A stretch of 64,000 nucleotides of DNA from Rhizophagus clarus (Eukaryota > Glomeromycota > Glomeromycetes > Glomerales > Glomeraceae). The DNA is taken from contig BLAL01000005.1 of assembly GCA_015698045.1 (NCBI GenBank), positions 310,001-374,000 of the forward strand. The letters are read 5' to 3'. Positions 20,846 to 30,315 of the stretch are shown here, in pieces. The position numbers were made by a program, and so were the translations under genes. Each line of letters opens with the position of its first letter. Within the stretch, counting starts at the first letter, position 1. The notes beneath the pieces were generated by a model. The model was not told the DNA's origin. It worked only from the letters and a program-made list of their open reading frames with translations, and did no database searches.

Positions 20846-21329
20846 ATGGCTTGTAGACGTTCCTTTACTTCTCGCCGTAAATCTACCCTCCGTTTCAGAC
20901 AAAAGTTAAAGAAGCCAACGTTTATTTGGATATTGCTAAAGGTGAGTGTGGTTCATATTTGGTCATAGCTGCTTGAGTTGATTTCTAAAGGGTGACTGCG
21001 GACGCGTTGTAAAGATAAATGTCTTACGCTCAGGATGGTTATTATCATCCAGTCCTGAAAGAATCCTGCAAAACACTTGTACGCGGTTGTTGAATATTGT
21101 GACGTTTATACTTGCTCATCTAGTACTCCTGGATGACCCTTTTATTTTCCTTTCTTTGTTATTATAGGTCGTGTTAAACGTATCACTCAACTGTCTTCAT
21201 CCCAATAAAAGAGAATGTCGTGAACTGGTTAATCTAAAGCGAGCCTTTCTTTCTTTAAAACGTTTCATTTCTTATGATCCTCGTCATCAACCTCCGCAAA
21301 CTTCTTTCAAATTTTGCCAGATTTTATAA
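20846..21329 (+). CDS. Unrecognised 85-aa basic protein, two coding exons
   Basis: Exons 20846-20941 and 21168-21329 join in phase 0 across a 226-bp GTGAGT...TTATAG intron. The product begins MACRRSFTSRRKSTLRFRQK and continues with KRECRELVNLKRAFLSLKR; it is strongly basic and no family was recognised. Upstream, a pyrimidine-rich stretch (20458-20575) ends in AAAG|GTAAGC (20581) and an acceptor TTTTTTACAG lies at 20833, so there is probably a 5'-leader intron. That layout is typical of a host housekeeping gene captured whole by the CACTA element. It may also be a non-coding host gene for intronic RNAs. Confidence 0.4.
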
Positions 21330-22129
21330 TTTTAATTTCTTTGTATTGATATCATTAGGGCTCTATAAGGCAAGTGCGCTATTCAATGCTTCGCGCTGAA
21401 TGGTTTTAATGTAAGGGGTAGGCCGTCACACCTCGACAGATTGTAAGCAATATACGTATCGCGCGTTAGCAGTCGGGCGATCCCAGCCGCTTTTATGTTA
21501 TTTCACTGTTTCATATTTGAAATACTCGGTATTTCCATTCTTCTGCTAACGCTTGCCAACCCTATTCTTTCCCTTTCTTCTTTTTAGGTTTTCTCTACTA
21601 TCTTCTTCTACTGTCCTTCTACTGTCCTTCTTTTCGTAACATTTTCATATCTCACGTTGTTTTACTCTAAAATAGGGTAAGTAATTAATATCATTTATAT
21701 CTTATTCCCTTCCTTCACCTTTCCTGAACATACGTGCCTTCACTGGCAGATCCATCTATATACCTTGTGTTATAGGTATATGCGCAAATAAAATACATAT
21801 TCTTCTGTAGTGAGTTATTCACGATAGGCTAGCCTCCTAAGATATGTATGGGACTGAGTATCGTTACTTGTCTATACACTATCTTATTATTTCATCATCA
21901 GTCAATACTTTGTCGCCTTTTATCCTTCGTCAGCAAATTCTTCGTCAGCAAATACTCTATTCGCCAACACTAACTATTAATTACTTACTTTAGTTATTCC
22001 TATAACTAATATATATATATATATACCTCACTTTTAGCACTTTTAGGTTTCCATCGGCATTGTTTTAACTTTCAAAAGTACCTAATACGGCAAATTTTCA
22101 ATTTTTTTATTTCACTCGTTTCGCTAATA
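21330..22129. other. Internal CACTA DNA, no clear gene
   Basis: Moderately GC-rich DNA, for example the stretch 21360-21500 with GCGCGTTAGC and GGGCGATCCC words, contrasting with the AT-rich genome. Possible splice acceptor TCTTTTTAG near 21588 and donor GTAAGT at 21678. It may be the 3' part of the captured transcription unit. No ORF is recognisable. Confidence 0.3.
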
Positions 22130-22850
22130 AATTTTTATCGTATAGTATAAACTGAAAAATTTGAATTTTATTAAAAGATATATTTATAATCTGTAAAATA
22201 AAAAATAGCAATACAAATTGATAAAAATTTTGCATTTTTGCATTTTACATATAATTTTGAAAAAGGTGTATGTACATGTTATCTGCTTCGCAAAGTCATC
22301 TATAAGCTCATTGTCGTTGCCATCATCTCTGTCAGAAAGGATAATGTCGTACTTATAAAAAAAAAATTAAAATAATAATATTTTAAGTGATAATTTAAAT
22401 TTGATTAATAAAATTTTACCCATCGTTGATATCATCATCGCCTTTATGACCACGACCTCCACGACCTCTATGACTACCACGACCACTACGATCACCACGA
22501 TCACTATGACTTGCTGCTAAAAAAAAAGATTAGTATTAATATTTTAAGAAATTCATTTTTAAGTCGTACAAGATCAAGAAAATAAATTTTTGCGCATGAT
22601 ACGGTTACGGACCAGAATAGTTCTGCTTCTTTATTGCAGATTGTACGCTAAAAGGTGAAAGTAAGATTCGTGATATTAACGATAATAATATTATCGTAGC
22701 AAAAAATGATAAATAAAATATATAGATAACCGGTACACCCTTTTCAGAATTATATGTAAAATGCATAAAATGCAAAATTTTTATTAATTTTATTGCTATA
22801 TTTTATATTCTTTCATTCGTTATTATACTGTACTATATGATAAAATATAT
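22130..22850. mobile_element. Nested element with 73-bp inverted arms
   Basis: 22198-22270 and 22734-22806 are inverted copies (ATAAAAATTTTGCATTTT, GCATTTTACATATAATT, GGTGTA) with few mismatches. Weaker pairing extends to about 22133 and 22846 (TTTTATC.TATAGTA). The 463-bp spacer carries a gene fragment. No transposase, so it is non-autonomous, and it lies inside the CACTA element. Confidence 0.55.
22420..22516 (-). pseudogene. RGG-box exon fragment
   Basis: The minus strand shows TTTTTTTTAG, then a 97-nt exon reading ASHSDRGDRSGRGSHRGRGG and on to RGHKGDDDINDG, then the donor GGTAAAATTT. RGG/RG repeats are typical of RNA-binding proteins such as fibrillarin-type or hnRNP-type proteins. A following acidic island (YDIILSDRDDGNDNELIDDF, from 22351) is entered by an AG acceptor but is not in the same phase. 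So it is a captured and decayed fragment; the parent gene cannot be named. Confidence 0.45.
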
Positions 22851-23880
22851 TGTTTAAAATTTGTGTAACTGTTCAAATGTTGACCAATTATAATCAACTT
22901 ATTATTTAATGATCACATGATTTAATTATTTGTTTATATTGTCATTTTATTTTTTTTTTCTTTTTTCTCTTTAATTTTTTCGCTTACTGTAAGTCTGTAA
23001 CCGCTTTCTTTTTTTTACAATATTATCAAATTAACACGTAAAAACACACAAGGTATATTTTTTTATTAATGTTACACTTCTCTTTAACGACGTTTTTTTA
23101 CATTTTTTTCTTTATTATATTCAGGAAAAGAACACATAAGATATATTTTTTATTAACGCTACACTTCTTTTTTCATATGATTATAAATATTTTCTATTAA
23201 CGTCCTCTTGCTAACGTTTCTTTCTTCCTTTTACTAATACTTCTCTTATTAACATATCTGAATTTTCTATCATTTACTTTTCTTAAATTTTACTAACGTT
23301 TCCACTATCTAATATTTTTCTTCATTGCTATTGTATATATATAGTTATCTTTCATGTTTGCTGTAGTCTGGAACTACCTGAGATTTTTGACTACCTAGGG
23401 ATGAAGTTGTAGGGTACTTGTACATTATTTTTCTATTTTCTTCTACTAATTTTTATTTATTTTATTTCTTTCCTACTAACATTTTTTACTACTAACTATT
23501 TCTTTTTCTTCTACTAATATTCTTTTTTTATTATTGTTTCTTTTCTAACAACCTGTTACTAATAATGTTACTTTCGTTTAATGATCAAATTTGAATATAA
23601 TGAAAATAAGTAAGCGAACAAGTGAAATCTAATTTCGTTAGTATGCCACTTACAGTATAATTGATTTATATAATATAGATTTATTCGCAATTTATTGAAT
23701 TTAGATTTGATTTTACATAAATGTAGTATTGATTTTACATAGATTGTAATTCATATTTTTTGTTTTTAATTAAAAATAAATTTTGAGTTAAAATTATAAA
23801 TTAATCTGAAAAAATATATATAAATTACAAATTATAATATAAATTCTATAATTTTTGCCTGAATTATTAAAAATATTATA
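22851..23880. other. Internal CACTA DNA, pyrimidine-rich, no gene
   Basis: T/C-rich DNA with a diverged direct duplication near 23040-23170 (AACACA.AAGATATATTTTTT then ATTAACG.TACACTTCT). Nothing else recognised. Confidence 0.5.
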
Positions 23881-23889
23881 CTGCCCGGT

Positions 23890-24253
23890 ATATGTACTTA
23901 AACTTTATCGTGTTCATATCGGGTACCAAAATATGTCCATATCGGACAGCTATAAAATAATTATCGGTGCTATCTGATAAATGTATGATTGGTATACAAT
24001 ATTTATACGATATTTATTACAATATATCGGGTATACAGTAAATAAATGATATGTGCCTGATATTATAACTACCCGATATGTGTGAATACTTGTGCGATAA
24101 CTGTAATATGTATCACCGAATTTCCGCATAAACAATACACATATCGGGTACCCGATATGTGTATTATTATCGAATATCATACACATATCCTACAAATATA
24201 TTACACATATCAGGTACCCGATATGTATCCGCTAGCATCGATTTTGACCAGTG
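23890..24253. repeat. Right CACTA subterminal repeats with a 32-bp palindrome
   Basis: About ten ATATCGGG or CCCGATAT words, exact or with one change, in both orientations. At 24134-24165 two of them meet head to head as ATATCGGGT-ACCCGATAT inside a perfect 32-bp palindrome. A second, imperfect pair lies at 24201-24226 (CATATCAGGTACCCGATATG). The region ends with the inverted terminus at 24253. Confidence 0.75.
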
Positions 24254-24256
24254 GTA

Positions 24257-25190
24257 AAAAGTGATGGGTTCTTAAAATAGTTGATGGGTTAAAAAAGTTA
24301 TTATTATTTTAATTTTTAAGTATGAGTTGTAAAAAATTTTTTTATTTTCCGATTATTCTATATAAGATTGATAAGATGAATGTATAACACAATCGTATTT
24401 TGCACTGTTTACTAATTTTTTATTAAAAATTCTTAATTTAAGCTAATTCCAAAGATCAGTGCATATGGTTTATATCATATATTATTTACATTTTAAATTA
24501 AAATTTCATTGGATTTAAATAGTTAATTTAATAAGAATAATTAATAATTTTAAAAAATTTTGGTACATTTGTTTTGATACCTACTATATTTAATATTCTT
24601 ATTTTTAGCAATTTTATATTTATCAAATTTTTAATTTTTTTTTTTTTTTTTTTTATTATATATATTATATATTTAAAAATTTTTTTTATATTTTGTAGAT
24701 ATAATTATCTTTAGTTAAAATTAATTTTAAATTTATTAATAAATTATGATAACAAAATCATATCTATGAAATTAATAGATAAAAGATTATATTAATTTAT
24801 AAATTTTTAGTTATTAAAAAATATCTTAATATTATATAATATTTATAAAAAAAAAGATTTTTATTCTATCAGATTTTTCTTATTAAGATACATCAAGTAG
24901 TAGTAGTTTTCCATTTTTAAAAATTAGTAAATAAAAAGATAATTCAATTTAAAAAATTTAGCTTCTATTTATAATAATTTGTAAATCATTTACTTTTAAA
25001 AATTATTAATTAAATAAACTTTTTTTGATTTTTTACCATAAAATTTAATATAAAAATATTATTTCATTTGATAAAATATCTAAAAAAAAATATGTTTAAT
25101 TAAAAAATAAAATTGCACTAAGAAATAGCACTTGTGTAAAATTCTTATATAATATATCATCAGTTATAGGTTAACATAGATGCTTCAATT
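24257..25190. other. AT-rich intergenic DNA
   Basis: No gene. 24500-24570 (TTTAATAAGAATAATTAATA then ATTTTAAAAAATTTTG) matches the reverse complement of about 5455-5530, so an old repeat is shared by the two places. Confidence 0.4.
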
Positions 25191-25194
25191 AGTC

Positions 25195-28100
25195 TTGATG
25201 ACGTCACAAAGATCTTCCGGTTTACTTTTAGTGGAAATTCCGTTGACGGATTGGACCATCCCTACATGATTTTCATTTAAATATGTAAATCCTATTAATA
25301 AATCATTAATCACAATTAAAAATATTGCTTGTTAAAATTTCGTTAAATCGTGATGGAATATATGAAATATAATAGGTAAATTTTCCGCCACATTTTTGCA
25401 TCAATTAACAAAATTAGAAACTCTCCCATAAACAACACGAATATCATAACTTTATTGTTTTAGTTGATATTGTATAAATAAAAATGAAAAAATTTCAGCG
25501 TCAATATACGTATTATCAACCATATCAATGAATTGTTTTGTAAGCCATTCAAAGTAAGTTTAGTAAAAATTATTATTTTTTTATGACCATAACTTTGTTA
25601 TTGTTTCTATATGCGTTTGCAAATCCGAAATGGGCAATTAATTAAAAATAATAATTTGGTAATTAAACAAGTTTACATTCCTGTTGGGAATAATTTTTAT
25701 CATAGATTGATACAATTTTTAACCGGTTTGATCTTTTTAGCTTTTGAATGAAGTTTCTCTTTTAATTTTTGAATGAATGTATGAGTAGTATGTGGCATAA
25801 TCGAGTGAAATTATGAAGAGTTAGTGATTATTGCGAAAAGTTGATGCTCTTTCATTTAAGGAAAAACTCGATGATCGTCATGGACTTGGAATTTCAAATT
25901 TCAATTTATGAGAGACGTAATATAATAAATCAATGTTTGATTCGGCCGTTGAAAAGAACATTACGTATGATTCGTATTCAATTTATGAGAAATAAGAACT
26001 TGAAATATCCTAAGTTTCGTTTTCATCTTGTCATAGTTAAAATTTGCAAATATTTACCGGTAATATAAACTCCTTTTATATATTTTACGGCTTTTAAACT
26101 AAAATGCTAATACAAATAGTCAAAGTTGTAAAATAATACAGATAAACATTATTATCTCCAAACTTGAAGTTACTTTTATTTTTATATATTTTTATTCATT
26201 ACATAGGAATAAAATTTACTATTTGCGCAATAACGTTGCTATAATATTATTCGTATGCTTCTACATTGGTCTCATCTGAAACACTGATATTTCGCGGAAA
26301 TACTTTAGCAGGTGTATATATTCTTACGTCTGAAAAATCAAAATCTCGTCCAACCATAGGAAAGCAGCATATGTCTACGCGTAATTTATCGATTTCATCA
26401 TCATTCCACATTCCTTTCATCGTATCTGGATCAATTCTACTGTTACTTTTAAAATATTCAATTTTTATTTTTGGTTCTTGAACATTTACACGAAACCAAA
26501 ATAATTTATAAATATCTTGAATAAGTTTTGGTGCCATTGCATCAACTTGTTCTTTTCTATTAATATCGTTAATTTCACGATATTGATTCATTATGTTATT
26601 AAGCTTGTTGCTAGCATAAACGATAAAATCATGCATACGCGTATTTCCATCATCATCAATTATATTGTTAAATCCACGATTACCGAGAATTCCATAAATT
26701 TGTTGCCGTATTTTTACTATTGATGCATCGATGACTTCATCAGTTCCGGCACGAGTTATGGAGAATAATTTGATTAAACTTAATAATTCACGTGCTTTTG
26801 AATCAATATCCGATTCAAATTTAGAAGTTCTACCTTGGAATTTAACAAAATCCTGAGAAAACTCGCATACTAAATCTAATACCTTACGTTGTAAAACGGC
26901 TCTAATAAAAAGATTATTCGGATTTTTTGCAGTAATTTCATTCAAACAGCCATATTCTTGCGCAAGTTTTTGCGCCTGTTCAATATTAATTTTTATATTA
27001 GGTTTCAAATGAGTCACGTAATTTTCTAACGTCTTTTGCATTTTTATGATATCTTGTTTTAATTTAACCGAATGATCTTGATCATCATCGCCAAGGCGAA
27101 TATTTGTTGCAACACCAAGTGCCGATTGATATTTAGATGCTTCTTCTTTAAGTTTTAAGTTTTTCTCTTCCAATTCACGTAAACCATTTCCCTTGTCATT
27201 TAATTTTTGTTTCATACTGTTAATATTTTCCTTATATTTTTCGTTTGCTCGGTCAAACTGCAGTATAAAATTCTTTTCTTGAACTCTCACTTGTTGGTCT
27301 AAATTAGTGATATTGTTTTTCATATTTGTTTCCATATTTTTTTTTGCTAATTGTAATTCATCATAATTTTTCTTTAGTTGATTAAAATTTTGCTGATGAA
27401 ATTTCGCCATTTCTTCTAAATTTTTTAATTTTGAGTCAAAGTTTCGTTTTTCTCTTTCCAGTTGTTCCTCATACTCTTTCTTAGAATCATGAAACTTCTG
27501 TTTTCCTTTAGATAATTCATCTTCAAGTCTTCGGACCTTTTCCAAAGTTTTTAATTCTGGCTTTTCCTTTTCCAATTGTCTTTCGTGCTCTTTCTTATTT
27601 TCATCGATTAAATTTGTAAACTTTTGTTTTTCCTTAGATAATTCATATTCAAGATTTTGTGCTTTTTCTTCTAAAGTTTTTATTTCTAAGTGGAATTTTC
27701 GCTTTTCTTCTTCCAATTGACTTTCGTATCCTTTCTTGTTTTCTTCGATTAAATCATTGAATCTTTGTCTTTCATTAGACAATTCAACTTCAAGTTTTCG
27801 GACTTTTCCTTCTAACTCACCTTTCACTTGATTAAATTCTACTACCTTTACAGATAGTTCATGTTGGGTTTTTTTTAGTTCTTGTTTGTAAGTAAATTTA
27901 CAAACAGAGTAATTGGACTGTCTTCCATTTCTTGTTTGAGAAAATCCAGCGTTCTCAGCTTGATTATTTTGAATTTTAGACCTTTTTGACGAACGATTTT
28001 TATGATTACTAATACCGCAACTCATTTCGATGAAAACTACTACTCACCTAATTGAAAAAAAAGTGTCGTCATTTGTTTATATAATAATTACATGTGACAA

Positions 28101-28246
28101 AAAAGAATTTTATCACTTTTGTTCAGTAACAGCCTAACAGGTTGATTTTTGTCATAAAAATTATATACCGTGTGAAAAATGATAGGTTTGTAGGGAACAT
28201 CACTGATTAAGGTAATGCAAAATAACGCCCAATAAACTTTAAAATG
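25195..28246 (-). repeat. Inverted segmental duplication, arm A
   Basis: Matches 43362-46398 in opposite orientation over about 3 kb. The match includes the promoter (CATTTT.AAGTTTATTGGGCG at the outer end), the coding gene, its 3' flank and about 1 kb of downstream DNA ending at TTTGTGACGTCATCAA. Identity is very high in the coding region and lower, with indels, in the flanks. The two arms are 15 kb apart. Confidence 0.85.
26247..28025 (-). CDS. Coiled-coil protein family, member A (592 aa)
   Basis: A single-exon gene for a protein not recognised by name. After a basic N-terminus (HKNRSSKRSKIQ), residues about 45-300 are a charged coiled coil with repeating units such as ELSKEKQKF and QLEREKRNFDSKLKNLEE. 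The C-terminal half (about 320-592) is globular and very conserved among the three copies here: LENYVTHLKPNIKINIEQAQ, AVLQRKVLDLV, DDDGNTRMHDFI, VDAMAPKLIQDIYKLFWFRV, DPDTMKGMWNDDEIDKLRVD. No enzyme motif was seen. It is one arm of the inverted duplication; the paralogue is at 43568-45469. Member A lacks a coiled-coil segment (AKVNELKGKLSKEKQN) found in member B. A TATATAAAC box lies at 28075-28083 (minus), about 50 bases upstream. A structural or scaffold role is possible. Confidence 0.8.
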   Translation of the reverse strand: MSCGISNHKNRSSKRSKIQNNQAENAGFSQTRNGRQSNYSVCKFTYKQELKKTQHELSVKVVEFNQVKGELEGKVRKLEVELSNERQRFNDLIEENKKGYESQLEEEKRKFHLEIKTLEEKAQNLEYELSKEKQKFTNLIDENKKEHERQLEKEKPELKTLEKVRRLEDELSKGKQKFHDSKKEYEEQLEREKRNFDSKLKNLEEMAKFHQQNFNQLKKNYDELQLAKKNMETNMKNNITNLDQQVRVQEKNFILQFDRANEKYKENINSMKQKLNDKGNGLRELEEKNLKLKEEASKYQSALGVATNIRLGDDDQDHSVKLKQDIIKMQKTLENYVTHLKPNIKINIEQAQKLAQEYGCLNEITAKNPNNLFIRAVLQRKVLDLVCEFSQDFVKFQGRTSKFESDIDSKARELLSLIKLFSITRAGTDEVIDASIVKIRQQIYGILGNRGFNNIIDDDGNTRMHDFIVYASNKLNNIMNQYREINDINRKEQVDAMAPKLIQDIYKLFWFRVNVQEPKIKIEYFKSNSRIDPDTMKGMWNDDEIDKLRVDICCFPMVGRDFDFSDVRIYTPAKVFPRNISVSDETNVEAYE

Positions 28247-28529
28247 TTTCAATATTAAAGTCGGTAAGCAGAGATATTCATCTTATTCTTTCTATCCTTT
28301 TTAAGTATAGCCTTATCCAATACCTTCATTCACAAAATATAATTTATACAAAAAAAAATTTCATTGTTGCATGTTATAAAAATACACTTCCCTTGATTGT
28401 AGAGTTCTCAATCTTTAGGCTTTTAAATTGCTGTTTTAATTATTATTTTATCGTTAAAATTTATGGTTATTTGATTGTATTGGTTAATCAAAAACATAAT
28501 ATCGAAACAATTTTATATCAAACGCTCAA

Positions 28530-29165
28530 ATGGAAGTTGACCTTTGCTTCGTTATGGATTGCACCGGTTCTATGGGGAGTTATATTTCTGGTGCCAAGAA
28601 ATCTATCGAAAGAGTGGTAGATTGTATGGCAAACATGGAACCAGCAGTTAAAATTAGGATCGGTTTTTGTGGCTACCGTGATCATTGTGATGGCTTTAAC
28701 CGTTTGCAGATTTTTGACTTCACCAATTCTCCCACAGAGTTCAAAAATCGCTTATCGGGTGTTTCAGCTACAGGTGGTGGAGATACTCCGGAAGATGTCT
28801 TAGGAGGTCTTAACGCAGCCGTAACCAGAATGACATGGCGCAATAACATTCGTGTCCTTCTACATATCGGTGATTGTCCACCACATGGTCGTCGTTTCAC
28901 TAATACGGATGATAGTTATCCTGAAGGCGACCCAAATGGTTTAACTGCAGAAGGTGTACTGGGAGAAATGCAATCGGCAAACATTACTTACTTTTTCGGG
29001 GAGATCACGAGTTTAACTAAAACGATGATTAATGAATTTAAAAACATAATTGGAGAGTTTAACGTGTTAGATTTCATGAACACTACAGATATGGAAGGAT
29101 TAGTAGAAAAATTTTTTGATGCTACTTGTTCAGCTATTAATACTGCCATTACATTAAGGGAATAA
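28530..29165 (+). CDS. Stand-alone von Willebrand factor A domain protein
   Basis: 211 aa, one exon. The whole protein is a VWA domain: the metal-site motif DCTGS (D10, T12, S14) in FVMDCTGSMGSYISGAKKS, GFCGYRD (46-51), TGGGDTPEDV (81-90) and LLHIGDCPPHG (110-120). This form, with DCTGSM and HIGDCPPHG, is like the VWA part of VWA-alpha-kinase proteins, but no kinase follows; the stop at 29163 is followed by A/T DNA. It probably binds protein partners in a metal-dependent way in the cytosol; no signal peptide is seen. The start is the ATG directly before the first strand (MEVDLCFV). A 280-bp gap to the duplication edge on its left holds nothing recognised. Confidence 0.8.
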   Translation: MEVDLCFVMDCTGSMGSYISGAKKSIERVVDCMANMEPAVKIRIGFCGYRDHCDGFNRLQIFDFTNSPTEFKNRLSGVSATGGGDTPEDVLGGLNAAVTRMTWRNNIRVLLHIGDCPPHGRRFTNTDDSYPEGDPNGLTAEGVLGEMQSANITYFFGEITSLTKTMINEFKNIIGEFNVLDFMNTTDMEGLVEKFFDATCSAINTAITLRE

Positions 29166-29660
29166 TAACTTTTTTTTTTAAACCTTACATTATATATTAT
29201 AATCTCTCATTTAGTGCACAGATTTAATTTTATATGTTATTATTTTATATGAAATGAATAAATAATTTTTGTGAGTTTTATAAATTACCGTATACATGTA
29301 TCAATTATTAAATTGCAAAGAGTTAAAAAATTTTTGATCCTAAAAAAAAAAAACTTTAATTCTTAACGTTAAGATCTTTTTATTTTCGAAATTTTTTGTC
29401 TTACCAGAATTAATTTAATTTATCGAGGCATATGAAATGTCTCATTTAAAGTGAATTTTAGAATATCACTGATTTTCGTCATTCAACATAGTAATTCTTT
29501 GTAAAAGACTTTAAGATTTAATGCAAATTTCTGTACGTACCATCTGCCACTGCATAAAGTACCCAAACCCATGTGTATGTAAGGTATGTATGTGAAGTAC
29601 ATAAACCATCAAACTTTCTAAAAAACTTTTTCTAAAAAACTTTTTCTATTGCCTTTACAG
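29166..29660. other. Intergenic DNA, nothing recognised
   Basis: AT-rich, with stops in all frames. It may contain the poly(A) site of the VWA gene (AATAAATAATTT near 29256). Confidence 0.4.
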
Positions 29661-29667
29661 AAATGAA

Positions 29668-30315
29668 ATGTTAAACTGTTTGGTACTAGGAAATTCTCAT
29701 TCTGATATTTTCCATATGCGCTTTAATAGTATCAGTGATCGTAATATAAAATTTAAAGATTTAACTGTTGGAGACTTATGGATACTCTTTACAAAGATCA
29801 AAAATGCAAAGGAATAACCAAAATGAATATATGGAAAGTTAAACTTGACTATGATGAAATTAATAACTTTTCTACTGAAGATGATATTAAAAATCATGGA
29901 AGGGGAATTACTGGATTTGACAGCTTGGTACCCACTCCAATATCTCAATTCAGGTGCCTTTACTTTGTTGTAGATAAAGTCTGCCAATTCTGGTGAATCA
30001 GATTATAAATAACCTTTGTTGCCTTTTGGGAAGTATTATAATAATGATAACAAAAAACCTGAGATAAGTTACCTTCATATTTTCATTATTCCTACTTCCA
30101 CTGGTAAGTATCTCCTAATGTTTTACCTCTTGAACAAGAATTTGCAGTAAAAAAATATCAAATTTGATCTAATGTTTTTTTTCTTATTATTAGGATTTTA
30201 TGATCAACCTCTTATAAAGCAAAGCCTGGTAACTATGTATCAGGAAATGGTTTATAAAAATGTTCATTATACCAGTTATGGTGAATTATTTCATATATCC
30301 AAAACTAAAGAATAG
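29668..30315 (+). pseudogene. Second Crinkler-type N-terminal relic
   Basis: The ATG at 29668 begins MLNCLVLGNSHSDIFHMRF, a Crinkler-like opening. After a TAA at about 29815 a shifted frame gives NIWKVKLDYDEI, the counterpart of the LWKV block. A later piece reads LHIFIIPTSTG just before GTAAGT (intron 30114-30193, acceptor TTATTAG). The next exon is open for about 40 codons (GFYDQPLIKQSL) and stops at about 30313. The C-terminal domain is not recognisable; short open islands at 30690-30950 may be decayed continuation. The gene is broken. Confidence 0.6.

Larger units (their letters stand above)
12877..24253. mobile_element. Complete CACTA (EnSpm) DNA transposon, 11.4 kb
   Basis: The ends are inverted repeats of about 38 bp starting CACTGGTCAAAATC, with four or so mismatches, continuing into GG(G/A)TACATATCGGG. 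GTA precedes the left end (12874-12876) and follows the right end (24254-24256), a 3-bp target duplication as expected for this superfamily. Both subterminal regions carry many ATATCGGG words in both orientations. Inside are an intact Tnp2 transposase (15030-18168), a divergent second gene, a Myb-like gene and captured host pieces. All structural parts needed for mobility seem present, so it may be or recently have been active. The length and number of captured segments are on the high side for the group. Confidence 0.9.

Noticed and set aside
24082..24264. Small frames on both strands within the CACTA right end
   Set aside because: They are made of the ATATCGGG subterminal repeats.
30018..30030. 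CCTTTTGGGAAG, also found at the end of the SINE-like island
   Set aside because: Only 12 bases match and the flanks do not; chance is likely.
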